From positions 310,001-374,000 of the forward strand of contig NZ_AP019655.1 in assembly GCF_009938205.1 (NCBI RefSeq): DNA of 64,000 bases, given 5' to 3'. This DNA comes from Vibrio panuliri (GTDB taxonomy: Bacteria > Pseudomonadota > Gammaproteobacteria > Enterobacterales > Vibrionaceae). Made by a program: the position numbers and the translations under genes. Below the pieces are notes generated by a model, which did no database searches, had not been told where the DNA came from, and saw only the letters and a program-made list of their open reading frames with translations. Positions 17,921-26,349 of this stretch are shown piece after piece; within the stretch, counting starts at the first letter, position 1; each line of letters opens with the position of its first letter.

Positions 17921-18478
17921 ATGGATAGAGAGTTTAAGCTAGGTGAAAAGCTGCTGTTTTATCCCAAAGCTAATTTGTTGGTTGATGAGAGTGATACAGC
18001 TGAAGTGAGTACGCTGGGCTCTAATGAAACTCGTTTACTACAGTACTTAATTGATAATCGTGAGCGGGCGGTGTCACGTCGAGAACTGATATCGGTACTT
18101 TGGAATGATAGAGATATATTTGTCGACGATTCGAGTTTAACTCAGTCGGTGTCAACATTACGCAAAGCCTTAAAGGACTCTACTCGCTTCCCAACTTACA
18201 TAAAAACAGTACCGAAATTTGGTTACGAGTTCATCGCTGCGGTAGAGAAGTTAGGTTTGAGCCCGTTAAAATCGACGATAAACAATGGCTCAATAAAGAA
18301 CGACGTTTCAACTCAGTCTACAAAATACACTGAAGCGGTTAAATCTCCGCATGTATCAGTGACTAACTCAATGCTGCTGCGATATTCGTTGTTTAACACT
18401 TTTTTGGTGGGAGTTAGCTTATTGAAGCCGAAACTTCTATCTGCTGCTGTTGCTATTTTTTCCTATTTACATTTTTAG
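17921..18478 (+). CDS. ToxR-type winged-helix regulator with C-terminal membrane segment
   Basis: About 185 residues from ATG 17921 (a GTG at 17918 is adjacent; AAAGGGAG fits both). Residues 25-105 are an OmpR/ToxR-type winged helix (SNETRLLQYLIDNRERAVSR, IKTVPKFGYEF). A Ser/Thr-rich linker follows, then one hydrophobic stretch near 155-185 (FNTFLVGVSLLKPKLLSAAV) and the protein stops. It therefore resembles a membrane-tethered regulator with almost no periplasmic sensor, like VtrB-type proteins that need a partner. No partner with a periplasmic domain is next to it; instead a tiny zinc-ribbon gene follows 13 bases later. Targets unknown. Confidence 0.8.
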   Translation: MDREFKLGEKLLFYPKANLLVDESDTAEVSTLGSNETRLLQYLIDNRERAVSRRELISVLWNDRDIFVDDSSLTQSVSTLRKALKDSTRFPTYIKTVPKFGYEFIAAVEKLGLSPLKSTINNGSIKNDVSTQSTKYTEAVKSPHVSVTNSMLLRYSLFNTFLVGVSLLKPKLLSAAVAIFSYLHF

Positions 18479-18491
18479 TCTGAGGTACTGA

Positions 18492-18692
18492 ATGAAATTA
18501 GAGTCCTGCCCTTTCTGTGGTAGCTATCATTTGTCGGTGGAAATGAAAGCCAGCGCATGGAACGACAAGCATCAGGAACTGCACATTGTCTGTAATGATT
18601 GTGCGTGCATGACACCGGTATATATTTGGAATCGGAGACAGCCAAGTAAGCTTGAGGAGTTAAGCCAGTTAAGTTCAACTCGCGCAATATGA
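18492..18692 (+). CDS. Small Lar-like zinc-ribbon protein
   Basis: 66 residues. CPFCGS near the N-terminus and CNDCACMT further on form a four-cysteine zinc ribbon, and the stretch ends in WNRR, the pattern of Lar-family restriction-alleviation proteins known from phages and prophages. The ATG follows TGAGGTACTGA and the gene starts 13 bases after the ToxR-type gene, so the two are probably cotranscribed. No restriction system is nearby; the function here is unknown. Its small size leaves some doubt, but the four Cys and the ribosome site support it as a real gene. Confidence 0.7.
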   Translation: MKLESCPFCGSYHLSVEMKASAWNDKHQELHIVCNDCACMTPVYIWNRRQPSKLEELSQLSSTRAI

Positions 18693-18801
18693 GAGTGCGT
18701 AGCAATTAGTCTGAGAGTAGCAAGACAAAATCTTAAGCTGATATTAGGAGTACTGAGCAGAGCCGGACCCTGCCCAGTTATCATTAAAATTTATTGGCAG
18801 C

Positions 18802-19629
18802 TCAATCGTAGATCGTTGGGATTGGTTGGCGTTTGTGTTGGGTCATTTGATAAATCTTAACCAAGCGCTGTGACACTTCTGCCGAGACCGGTTTACCTTC
18901 CAAGAAGTCATCGATTTGCTCGTAGGTAAGGTTCAATGCATCTTCGTCAGCTTTTTGTGGTGCGAGTTCTTCAAGATCCGCTGTTGGGACTTTTTGCACG
19001 AGTTGTGCTGGTGCGCCCAAGGTGGCCGCAACTTCACGTACTTGACGTTTGCTTAAGCCAAACAGAGGTGCCATGTCGCATGCGCCATCACCAAACTTAG
19101 TATAGAAACCGGTAATATTTTCTGCAGAATGATCCGTACCTAACACGAGTCCACCTACATATCCTGCAATTTCGTATTGAGCAATCATACGTGCACGCGC
19201 TTTGACATTACCTTTCACGAAATCGACTTTGGCTTTGTCTTGAGGAATTAATCCTGTGCCCTCTAGAGCAACGTGTGACGCTGCGTGCAAGCCATCGACA
19301 CCTTGTTTGATGTTGACTGAAACTGAATGAGTCGGTTGAATGAATTGAAGCGCGAGTTGAGCTTCATCTTCATCTTTTTGTTCGCCATAAGGTAGACGTA
19401 CAGCGATAAACTGGTAATCGCCGTCAGTTTCTTGGTTAAGTTGATCAACGGCGAGTTGAGCTAAACGACCGCATGTTGTTGAGTCAACTCCGCCGCTGAT
19501 ACCGAGCACGAGTGCTTTACAGCCTGACTCAGTCAGTTTGCGTTTGATGAAATCAACACGTCGAGTGATTTCAAAGTGAGGGTCAATCGATGGTAGAACG
19601 CGCATTTCATCGCGAATCAACTGTTCCAT
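18802..19629 (-). CDS. nadE: Ammonia-dependent NAD(+) synthetase
   Basis: 276 residues from the ATG at 19629 with AGGAAG upstream; an extension to 19680 has no ribosome site. The PP-loop SGGVDS is at residues 45-50 and the substrate region [20 protein letters not shown] is intact. It makes NAD from deamido-NAD, ATP and ammonia; there is no glutaminase domain. It is divergent from a NadD-like adenylyltransferase across 183 bases, so the last two steps of NAD synthesis are paired here. Confidence 0.96.
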   Translation of the reverse strand: MEQLIRDEMRVLPSIDPHFEITRRVDFIKRKLTESGCKALVLGISGGVDSTTCGRLAQLAVDQLNQETDGDYQFIAVRLPYGEQKDEDEAQLALQFIQPTHSVSVNIKQGVDGLHAASHVALEGTGLIPQDKAKVDFVKGNVKARARMIAQYEIAGYVGGLVLGTDHSAENITGFYTKFGDGACDMAPLFGLSKRQVREVAATLGAPAQLVQKVPTADLEELAPQKADEDALNLTYEQIDDFLEGKPVSAEVSQRLVKIYQMTQHKRQPIPTIYD

Positions 19630-19710
19630 TAGTATTCTTCCTGCAGCAGTGATAATTGAATTCGGTTTATACCAAAACAACCTTGTAATTCAGTTTGGCA
19701 ACTTGACAGT

Positions 19711-19741
19711 GCATCCTTGTTCTTGAAGTTGCTTGGGTATA
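19711..19741 (-). repeat. Dispersed short repeat, copy 3
   Basis: On the minus strand TATACCCAAGCAACTTCAAG, matching the core with two changes. It lies in the divergent nadE/nadD-like promoter region. Confidence 0.55.
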
Positions 19742-19812
19742 GTGAGTATCATACCTAAAACTGCTAAATAGAAAACCGAGATCACGAATTTCGGACGCTA
19801 CAAGGATAAAAA

Positions 19813-20331
19813 ATGACAAAGATCGCTGTATTTGGTAGCGCTTTTAACCCACCAAGTTTGGGGCATCGTAGTGCCGTTGAATCTCTTGGTCATTTTGACC
19901 GCGTATTGTTGCTGCCAAGCATTGCTCATGCGTGGGGAAAGGAGATGTTGGACTACTCTCTCAGAGTCCAACTGGTTAACGCATTTATTGAAGACCTTCA
20001 ACTCTCAAACTTAGAGTGTTGTACGCTTGAAAAAGATCTATTCCAACAATCTCAAGGTGGGGCAGTGACCACATTTGCGGTGCTTTCAGAGCTGCAGAGA
20101 CAGGTTCCCGATGCTGAACTAACCTTTGTATTAGGGCCAGACAACTTGCTTAGCTTTAGCAAGTTCTATAAAGCGGATGAGATCGTCAAGCGTTGGAGCG
20201 TGATGGCCTGTCCTGAAAAGGTAGCAATACGCAGCACTGATATACGTGCTGCCTTGGCAGACAATCGCTCTATTGAGCACTTAACTACGGCGAAAGTTTG
20301 CAAAATCTTGACGGAGAATCGCTACTACTAA
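19813..20331 (+). CDS. NadD-like nicotinate/nicotinamide nucleotide adenylyltransferase
   Basis: 172 residues. The nucleotidyltransferase motif GSAFNPPSLGH is at residues 8-18 and the second motif RSTDIRAAL lies near 135, as in NadD. It would join the nucleotide to AMP to give deamido-NAD, the substrate of the NadE encoded divergently. It is shorter than the usual NadD (about 210 residues) and is likely an additional paralogue, since the housekeeping nadD normally sits with holA. The ATG follows AAGGATAAAAA. Reaction is inferred from motifs and from the neighbouring nadE. Confidence 0.85.
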   Translation: MTKIAVFGSAFNPPSLGHRSAVESLGHFDRVLLLPSIAHAWGKEMLDYSLRVQLVNAFIEDLQLSNLECCTLEKDLFQQSQGGAVTTFAVLSELQRQVPDAELTFVLGPDNLLSFSKFYKADEIVKRWSVMACPEKVAIRSTDIRAALADNRSIEHLTTAKVCKILTENRYY

Positions 20332-20395
20332 ATGGAGATTTAAAGTAGTTTCAACGCTGAAAACTATAACAATTTCTAATTTGCTTGAGGTATTT

Positions 20396-20884
20396 ATGAC
20401 GAAGATGAGCGCTGTGCTTATTTTTGGTCTTTTTGCGGCGAATGCTGTTGCTTGCGAGAATAACTATTACGGGTTTAAAAGCCACGTAGATGTACCACAA
20501 ACGTTTTCATTATACCGAGACTGCTTATCAAATAAGCCATTATTGAGCCATCAACAAGGCTCAACATTGGATTATGGTTTGCTCTCACAATCTAACGACA
20601 AAGACTATTCAGAGTATTGGTCTGACTGGGTGTTAAAATCTGATGCCAATCCCTTTTTCAGCCAAAACTATTCCAGTAGTTACTTTGGTATTGGAGTATG
20701 GTCGCCAGATGAACTCGATGGTGAGGATGAGTTGACCACTCAAGAATGGCTGTTGAATCATGGTTTGCAATTTAGTGTTGGCTTTGGCGAGAAAAAAAAT
20801 GGCGAGCCTAGAGTGAGGCTCGACTATATGTGGCATGACGATGAAAAAAACAACGTTATGATGCAAGTCGAGTTGCCGTTTTAA
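20396..20884 (+). CDS. Exported protein of unknown function, barrel-like end
   Basis: 162 residues from ATG 20396 after TTGAGG. A signal peptide is visible (MTKMSAVLIFGLFAANAVA then Cys); the Cys after AVA could be a weak lipobox or a disulfide partner of the Cys in YRDCLSN. The mature part alternates polar and hydrophobic residues and ends in VMMQVELPF, with the terminal Phe typical of outer-membrane barrels. No family recognised. It ends only four bases from the stop of the converging GGDEF-EAL gene. Confidence 0.65.
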   Translation: MTKMSAVLIFGLFAANAVACENNYYGFKSHVDVPQTFSLYRDCLSNKPLLSHQQGSTLDYGLLSQSNDKDYSEYWSDWVLKSDANPFFSQNYSSSYFGIGVWSPDELDGEDELTTQEWLLNHGLQFSVGFGEKKNGEPRVRLDYMWHDDEKNNVMMQVELPF

Positions 20885-20888
20885 GCCT

Positions 20889-22760
20889 TTAGCCTAGACG
20901 GTTAACGACTTTTTCTTCGGCACTATTTTGCGTTTTAAGATAGTGCTTGATAAGCACGCTCGGAATCTCAGGGCGTGCAAAGTAGTAACCTTGAATTTGC
21001 TTACAACCCATTGTGGACAACTTGTTCAGTTCATCCTCGTTTTCCACCCCTTCGGCAATCAGGTTTACTTTTAGCTGCTTGGCTAATTGGATAATCAGGT
21101 TTACAACACGTTCCGCTGTTTCGTTAAAGAGGATGTTACGCACAAAAGTGGCATCAATTTTTATGGTGTCGATCGGATAGCTATGAATGTAGTTCAAACT
21201 TGAGTATCCAGTGCCAAAATCATCCAGCGCAACGGTAAACCCCAGTGCTCTGAGCTTGTCCAAAATGTAACGAACTTCATTGGTTTGTGATAACAACACT
21301 GTCTCGGTTAACTCGATCGTAAATTCATCTGGCGCAAACTGATATTTGTTTAAACAAGCATTGAGGTGCCTCATGTAGCGTGTTGAATCAGCGAGTTCAT
21401 GGGCAGAGCAGTTGAGGCTTAAGCGCACTTTGTAGCCTAGCCCTTGCTCTAACTCCTTTTTCGCTTTGCAGGCGAGGGCGACAATACGTTCGCCTAGTTC
21501 CACAATTAAACCTGACTGTTCCGCGGCTTCGATAAACTCCATCGGTGAAATAGTACCGAGGGTTTTACTGTTCCAGCGTGCCAGAGTCTCAAAGTAGTCC
21601 CAAGTGGGGTTATCAAGCGAGACTATCGGCTGCAGAGCCACATAAATCTCACTCTCTTCGGTATTGTTGCGGTCCAACTCATTGCGTAACGCATCAATAA
21701 CCATTGTGCGCCGATAATACTGATTACTGAGATGGATATCATAGCTCTGGATATGATTGTTCCTTACCTGCTTGCAGTCTTTCAGAGCTAAAGAGGTATT
21801 GAGCATGAGTTGATCGGCGGATAGGCTCTTTTCAGACTTGCACGCTAACCCTATGCTGGCACTGAGCTTAATCTTATGCGATGAATCACGGTAGCCCTGA
21901 CGAAGCTTGACGATGATATTTTGGCAGATGGTGAATGGGTCACTTGAGAAGGTGACAAATGCGAACTCATCGCCGGAGATCCGGAACGCGTGATTTTGCT
22001 CTGGTAAACTTTCTTCTATTGTCATTGCGACAAACTTGAGAACTTGGTCTCCAATATAGTTGCCATATAGGTTATTAATGGATTTGAAATTATCTATGTC
22101 GATATACGCAAGCGTGAGCGGCTCATCAACGACGTCGTCATAGTGTTCGAGCATGCCAGAAAGGCGGCTTCTGTTAAGCAGTCCGGTTAAAGCATCATGA
22201 GAGATTTCGTGGCTCAACTGATTAACGAGGCTATCAGAACGCGCTGAAAACCACTTTGCGCGCAAGCTATGTACGACAATATTGGCAAGAAAAGTGTGGT
22301 AATAAATTAATCGACTTTTGCTTTCTTCATCTAACTGGCTAACGGGGGAAGTAAAGGTTGAAATTAAGATACCTAGGTTCTCACCATTTTGAGCGCGCAA
22401 AGGCACGCCAAGATAAGCCTCGATTTCATTCTCCGCCAGAAAAGAGTCTTGTGGGAAATCCTGCGCGACCTTCTCACTGAATAAGCAGAAAAGCTGAGTG
22501 GATTTACTCACTTCATGGCAAGGAGTGCCAACCATTGAGTAGCAAAATGGCGTCTGGATTTTCCTCTGGCAAGCATAGGATAAGGTTTGGGCAAAGAAGT
22601 TGAGTTTGTCTAACTCAACAATACAGGTGCATTGGCTACCAAACTCACGGTGCAGCAGCATGGTTACTTGATGTAAAAGCTCTTGTCCCTCGAGCGCAAC
22701 AATACGATTGATGGTCTCCACATTTATCGATAATGAGGATGATTTACTTTTTTTGGCCAT
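20889..22760 (-). CDS. GAF-GGDEF-EAL c-di-GMP protein
   Basis: 623 residues from the ATG at 22760 (AGGGAG seven bases before; a GTG at 22778 is the longer alternative). No membrane segments. Residues 25-165 look like a GAF sensor, 185-340 a GGDEF domain with SGDEF (262-266) as its active loop and no RxxD inhibitory site, and 365-615 an EAL domain. The EAL signature is ETL (391-393), but the remaining catalytic features are present: SLNCSAHEL, ELTETVLL, DDFGTGYSS (from 513), IKID and AEGVE. It is likely a cytoplasmic phosphodiesterase, with a GGDEF domain that may be active or only bind GTP. Confidence 0.88.
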   Translation of the reverse strand: MAKKSKSSSLSINVETINRIVALEGQELLHQVTMLLHREFGSQCTCIVELDKLNFFAQTLSYACQRKIQTPFCYSMVGTPCHEVSKSTQLFCLFSEKVAQDFPQDSFLAENEIEAYLGVPLRAQNGENLGILISTFTSPVSQLDEESKSRLIYYHTFLANIVVHSLRAKWFSARSDSLVNQLSHEISHDALTGLLNRSRLSGMLEHYDDVVDEPLTLAYIDIDNFKSINNLYGNYIGDQVLKFVAMTIEESLPEQNHAFRISGDEFAFVTFSSDPFTICQNIIVKLRQGYRDSSHKIKLSASIGLACKSEKSLSADQLMLNTSLALKDCKQVRNNHIQSYDIHLSNQYYRRTMVIDALRNELDRNNTEESEIYVALQPIVSLDNPTWDYFETLARWNSKTLGTISPMEFIEAAEQSGLIVELGERIVALACKAKKELEQGLGYKVRLSLNCSAHELADSTRYMRHLNACLNKYQFAPDEFTIELTETVLLSQTNEVRYILDKLRALGFTVALDDFGTGYSSLNYIHSYPIDTIKIDATFVRNILFNETAERVVNLIIQLAKQLKVNLIAEGVENEDELNKLSTMGCKQIQGYYFARPEIPSVLIKHYLKTQNSAEEKVVNRLG

Positions 22761-23097
22761 CTGACATCTCCCTGACACTTGTGATCTCTGTCACTTAGAA
22801 TTGTCTGTCTCAGGATTAAATATGGTACACAGTGCATACTTTTTCAAACCAACGCCACATTTTTGCCTTAATTAGCACTTTTTGCTGATAGGGATTGATT
22901 TTTTGTACTGTGGTAACAGAAACCACGATGATAGAGTGCTATCGAGACTCTATTTAAGGGCACAAGTTATTGAGTTAAAAGAGCGATCTCTTTTGGCGAG
23001 TGGCACAGCTTTCGAGAAGCTATCACTTATTTCGCAATTGACCCGCTTCGGTTACAATGCCGCCCAGCAAAACACACAGTGTGATTTAGGTGAAATT
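22761..23097. other. Divergent intergenic region
   Basis: 337 bases between the GGDEF-EAL gene and the small gene at 23098. The frame of the latter stays open through much of it, but without a good start. TACAAT at about 23054 is a possible -10 element. Nothing else stands out. Confidence 0.4.
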
Positions 23098-23448
23098 ATG
23101 GAACACAAACAGTTTGAAACCTTGGTTAAAGAAGCTTGCCAGCAAGAGAATTTGCCTCAAGCATTAGCGATCTTAAAAGCATGTGAAGAGCAAGAAGTCG
23201 CAGAGGTGGCGGAATCACTAACGGGTCAATTTGCATTGGCAGAGGTTGAGGGTGAAAAGCGCATTTACCATGTGACTGTTCAAGAAAACGAGCAAGGCGA
23301 AGAGCAGGAGTTCGTCGAGCACGTAATGAATGAAGGCGATGACGTGATCCGATTTGTCGCTTGGTTCTTCGACGCGATGTTTGAAGTAAAACGCAAGGAT
23401 ACATATCAAGCTGCCGGTAAGACTTACCAGCAACCAAAGCGTAGTTAG
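23098..23448 (+). CDS. Small acidic conserved-looking protein, unknown function
   Basis: 116 residues from ATG 23098 (MEHKQFETLVKEACQQE), preceded by TTAGGTGA. Soluble, rich in Glu and Gln, predicted mostly helical at the start, with a hydrophobic motif VIRFVAWFFDAMFEV near residue 83. The frame is open upstream to 22882, but that part looks non-coding. It shares a perfect bidirectional terminator with the converging glutaredoxin-type gene. No family recognised; no function is proposed. Confidence 0.65.
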   Translation: MEHKQFETLVKEACQQENLPQALAILKACEEQEVAEVAESLTGQFALAEVEGEKRIYHVTVQENEQGEEQEFVEHVMNEGDDVIRFVAWFFDAMFEVKRKDTYQAAGKTYQQPKRS

Positions 23449-23473
23449 TCGCCCATTTGCAGACCATATAGTC

Positions 23474-23503
23474 AAAGCCCCAGTGAGTCACTGGGGCTTT
23501 TTG
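23474..23503. terminator. Bidirectional terminator
   Basis: AAAGCCCCAGTGA and TCACTGGGGCTTT are perfect complements (23474-23500) followed by TT. The A run at the left arm gives T residues for the opposite strand. Confidence 0.9.
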
Positions 23504-23509
23504 ATAGAG

Positions 23510-24124
23510 CTAGCCCTGATTGGCCTCAAGGTTGACGACGTTATCAGGTACTTTATTTAGTCCCTTTTTTTCAATCCATGCCTCAAGGTTGTCTGCGCCA
23601 CCGACATACTGACCATCAAGCCAGATCTGCGGCACGGTAACGGGAGTTTTCATACCAATGATGGCTTTGACTTCAGGGATCATTCGATAGAGAGCGGCAC
23701 TCTCTTTGACTACATCATGGTATTGGTACTCAATGCCTGCATCATCAAGCATCTTCTTGGCTTTTACGCAGAAAGGACAAGTTGCTTTACCGTAGACAAT
23801 ATTGCCTTTGAGTGTGTCACGCAATGTCCAATTTTGAATCACAGACTGAACCAACACACCACGATTTAGTGCCTCACCTTGGCTAATCACTTTGCCCTCA
23901 ACAACGAGGATAGGAGCATGCCAAGCGCCGAGCTTTAAAGGTTCCCACCAATGAGATAACCAATCTTTAACCTCTAGTTCAATAGGAATACCTGCGAGTT
24001 CATTATCAAAGGTGTCTTGCAGAATATCTTTGGTTAGGGTGCATTCGCCACAAGGGATATTGACTTTGAATGGTCCCCAACTGCCAGCCCAGCGATATAA
24101 AGTGATTTTTATTGGTGTTGTCAT
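23510..24124 (-). CDS. Two-domain thioredoxin-fold / glutaredoxin protein
   Basis: 204 residues from ATG 24124, with GGAG six bases before; a GTG at 24139 is less likely. The C-terminal half (about 108-190) is a glutaredoxin with the CPFC active site (YGKATCPFCVKAKKMLDD), the TVPQIW cis-proline and GGADNL glutathione contact. The N-terminal half has its own CGEC pair (NIPCGECTLTKDIL) and a possible second cis-proline region (HAPILVVEG), so it is probably another thioredoxin-like domain. A tandem of CGEC and CPFC sites suggests an intramolecular thiol relay. Cytoplasmic; substrate unknown. Confidence 0.8.
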   Translation of the reverse strand: MTTPIKITLYRWAGSWGPFKVNIPCGECTLTKDILQDTFDNELAGIPIELEVKDWLSHWWEPLKLGAWHAPILVVEGKVISQGEALNRGVLVQSVIQNWTLRDTLKGNIVYGKATCPFCVKAKKMLDDAGIEYQYHDVVKESAALYRMIPEVKAIIGMKTPVTVPQIWLDGQYVGGADNLEAWIEKKGLNKVPDNVVNLEANQG

Positions 24125-24293
24125 GGCGAGCTCCCTCACGTTGATGACTCAGCTTGGGATCATGTTGTGTTTCCAAGCCGTCGCTAATTTTTGACTTATC
24201 CAGAGACCTGCTAATTACTTTCAACTTTAGCAGTATCTCGTCGTGGATGGTTAAAATATTAGAACGGCTATCTTGAGGTTTTCTTTCAAAAAA

Positions 24294-25181
24294 CTATTTT
24301 TTTACACGGGCTTTGCGCGATTCCCATTGGGTAATAAACGCCACGGAAGCAATGATGATAGCGGCACCAAGCCAAAGGCGACCCGGAGGCACCCATCCAA
24401 AAACCATCCAACCTGCTAAGACGTTCAATGGCAACTTGGCGTGATCAAACGGTTGAACAAAAGAGGCGTCGGCCACGGAGTACGCTTTTGCAATCGCCCA
24501 TTGTGCCAATGCTGTAGCGATACCAGCCGCCACTAATATGGCCCACACTGTAGCGCCAGAAGGCATTTGCCATTCTGGTAGAGCGAGCAAAATATTGAAG
24601 GGTGTAATAAGAATTAATAGGTACACCACCATGGTTGATGGCGAATCATTCGAAGAGAGTTTTTTGACCATCAATGAGTAGCAAGCCCAGAAAAAAGCTG
24701 CGCCTACAGGTAGTAATGTTGCCCAGCTAAAATCATCAGCCCAAGGTTCGAGAATGATCATCGCGCCAACGAAGCCCGTCAACGTGGCACCCCATCGAGC
24801 CGCGCCCACTTTCTCTTTCAGAAACAGACCGGAACCAACGGTGGCAAAGAGTGGTGAAGTCATTAACAGCGCGATACCTTGCCAAATCGGTACGGGATAA
24901 GCGAGTGCCCACAACCAAAGTTGAATGCCAATGACAGCTAAGAAGACGCGGAAGATATGCCAACCAAGTTTTTGGGTCCGCAAAGATTGGCGAATACCCA
25001 ACGTTTTCAAATAGGGCAAGATAACCACTAAAGCGATGGCGTACTGCACCAAAGCAACGGTAGTCGATGACAAACCAAAGTTAATGCTGGCAACTTGCGC
25101 CAAGCTATTCACGATTGCGAAAGACAAGCCGGCGGCTAACATCCAGCTTGCGCCTTGAATTGGGTGGTGATTATTGCTCAT
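24294..25181 (-). CDS. EamA/DMT-family transporter
   Basis: 295 residues with ten hydrophobic segments arranged as two EamA repeats, the drug/metabolite transporter layout. Likely exports a small metabolite or amino acid; no substrate clue. It starts 57 bases after the stop of the next EamA gene and points the same way, so they may be one transcript. Ends in a basic tail (RKARVKK). Confidence 0.85.
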   Translation of the reverse strand: MSNNHHPIQGASWMLAAGLSFAIVNSLAQVASINFGLSSTTVALVQYAIALVVILPYLKTLGIRQSLRTQKLGWHIFRVFLAVIGIQLWLWALAYPVPIWQGIALLMTSPLFATVGSGLFLKEKVGAARWGATLTGFVGAMIILEPWADDFSWATLLPVGAAFFWACYSLMVKKLSSNDSPSTMVVYLLILITPFNILLALPEWQMPSGATVWAILVAAGIATALAQWAIAKAYSVADASFVQPFDHAKLPLNVLAGWMVFGWVPPGRLWLGAAIIIASVAFITQWESRKARVKK

Positions 25182-25238
25182 ATAAACTGAAACTCGAAAA
25201 AGGTTTGCGGATCATACGACTTAATTCCTCTGAACTCT

Positions 25239-26156
25239 CTAATTTTTTGAACGATTTATTATAACAACTGAGAATATGACCAAAATCATGCCGATTGCAT
25301 GCCAAATTGTGAACATTTCCCCTAGTAATAGTACGGCAAATGCCGCGGTGATAGCGGGCCCCGCGTTATTGGTTAGGCTCAATTGAGTAGGGGTTAGTCT
25401 AGCCATACCCGCCGCTACAAAGTAAGAAGGCAACACAGTACAAACGATGCCAAGTATGACGCCGATGGTGATTAATTCATACGACCATTCACTTATCTGA
25501 ACCCCACTGAGTAGCAAGTGAGTGATGATTGCCAGTCCGGCGCTTCCCATTCCAATACTGGTAAACATGGAGCTACCTAGTCGGTGAATTAAGGGCTTAC
25601 TCGCGACTAAATAAATTGCGAATACGAATGCTGAAGCGACAGCAAGTAAGGCTCCTAGAGCGACGGAATGACCAAGGGTTTGAAAGTCATGCACCAAGAT
25701 CAAAGCAGTACCGATGTATCCGACAAAAGTTGCCAAGATTACGTTTTTGCTTGGGGCTTGTTTAAAGACTACCCAGCTAATCAATACAACGAATGAAGGA
25801 AACAGAAAGATCAATAGTCGCTCTAGTTGCGCTGAAATAAACGCTAGCGCAGAGATATCGAGATAACTAGCAAGATAGTACCCCAAAACACCAACTCCCG
25901 CTGCCGCGATGCCGGACTGTCGAGCTTTACTACGATTGGATGCTTTTCTGCATAAGTAGACCAGAGTAACCAAATAGAGTGGGAGCGAGCTCAATGCACG
26001 TAATGCCATGATAGACGTTGCATCTCCCCCAGCTAGATAAGCAAGTTTGACTAAAATGGGCTTAAGCGAAAACAGCAAGCAGCCAATAAACGCATAAATA
26101 AGGCCTACATGGTGTTGGGATACGGAGAAATCCAAAGTTTTCAATGATTGATTCAT
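25239..26156 (-). CDS. EamA/DMT-family transporter
   Basis: 305 residues, ten hydrophobic segments and two EamA halves. The sequence is only distantly similar to the neighbour at 24294, so this is not a recent duplication. Ends in a short basic tail (INRSKN). The start follows CAAGGAACGAG. A ten-pair inverted repeat lies 30 bases upstream of the start, in the leader. Substrate unknown. Confidence 0.85.
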   Translation of the reverse strand: MNQSLKTLDFSVSQHHVGLIYAFIGCLLFSLKPILVKLAYLAGGDATSIMALRALSSLPLYLVTLVYLCRKASNRSKARQSGIAAAGVGVLGYYLASYLDISALAFISAQLERLLIFLFPSFVVLISWVVFKQAPSKNVILATFVGYIGTALILVHDFQTLGHSVALGALLAVASAFVFAIYLVASKPLIHRLGSSMFTSIGMGSAGLAIITHLLLSGVQISEWSYELITIGVILGIVCTVLPSYFVAAGMARLTPTQLSLTNNAGPAITAAFAVLLLGEMFTIWHAIGMILVIFSVVIINRSKN

Positions 26157-26185
26157 TAACTCGTTCCTTGTGGATGAATGAACGG

Positions 26186-26222
26186 CTACGAGTTAATGCA
26201 AACTGGCTACTTACTCGTAGCC
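26186..26222. repeat. Inverted repeat in the EamA leader
   Basis: GGCTACGAGT (26186-26195) and ACTCGTAGCC (26213-26222) are perfect complements with 17 bases between. No T tract follows on either strand, so it is more likely an operator or RNA structure than a terminator. Confidence 0.5.
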
Positions 26223-26349
26223 AGGCACTAGTCTACCTACCGGCTACAGGTATTAAGAGGAGGAGCCATAGGTAAGTAAAGTTAAGCGGCATTGCCAATG
26301 TCCTTATTAGTGAGCGTTTAGGTTAACTAATGGTTAAAAGTGATGCAAC

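Noticed and set aside
18475..18705. Minus-strand ORF opposite the Lar-like gene
   Set aside because: No ribosome site and no family pattern, whereas the plus strand has four zinc-ribbon cysteines.
22882..23097. N-terminal extension of the small gene at 23098
   Set aside because: Open frame but poor start context; likely promoter DNA.
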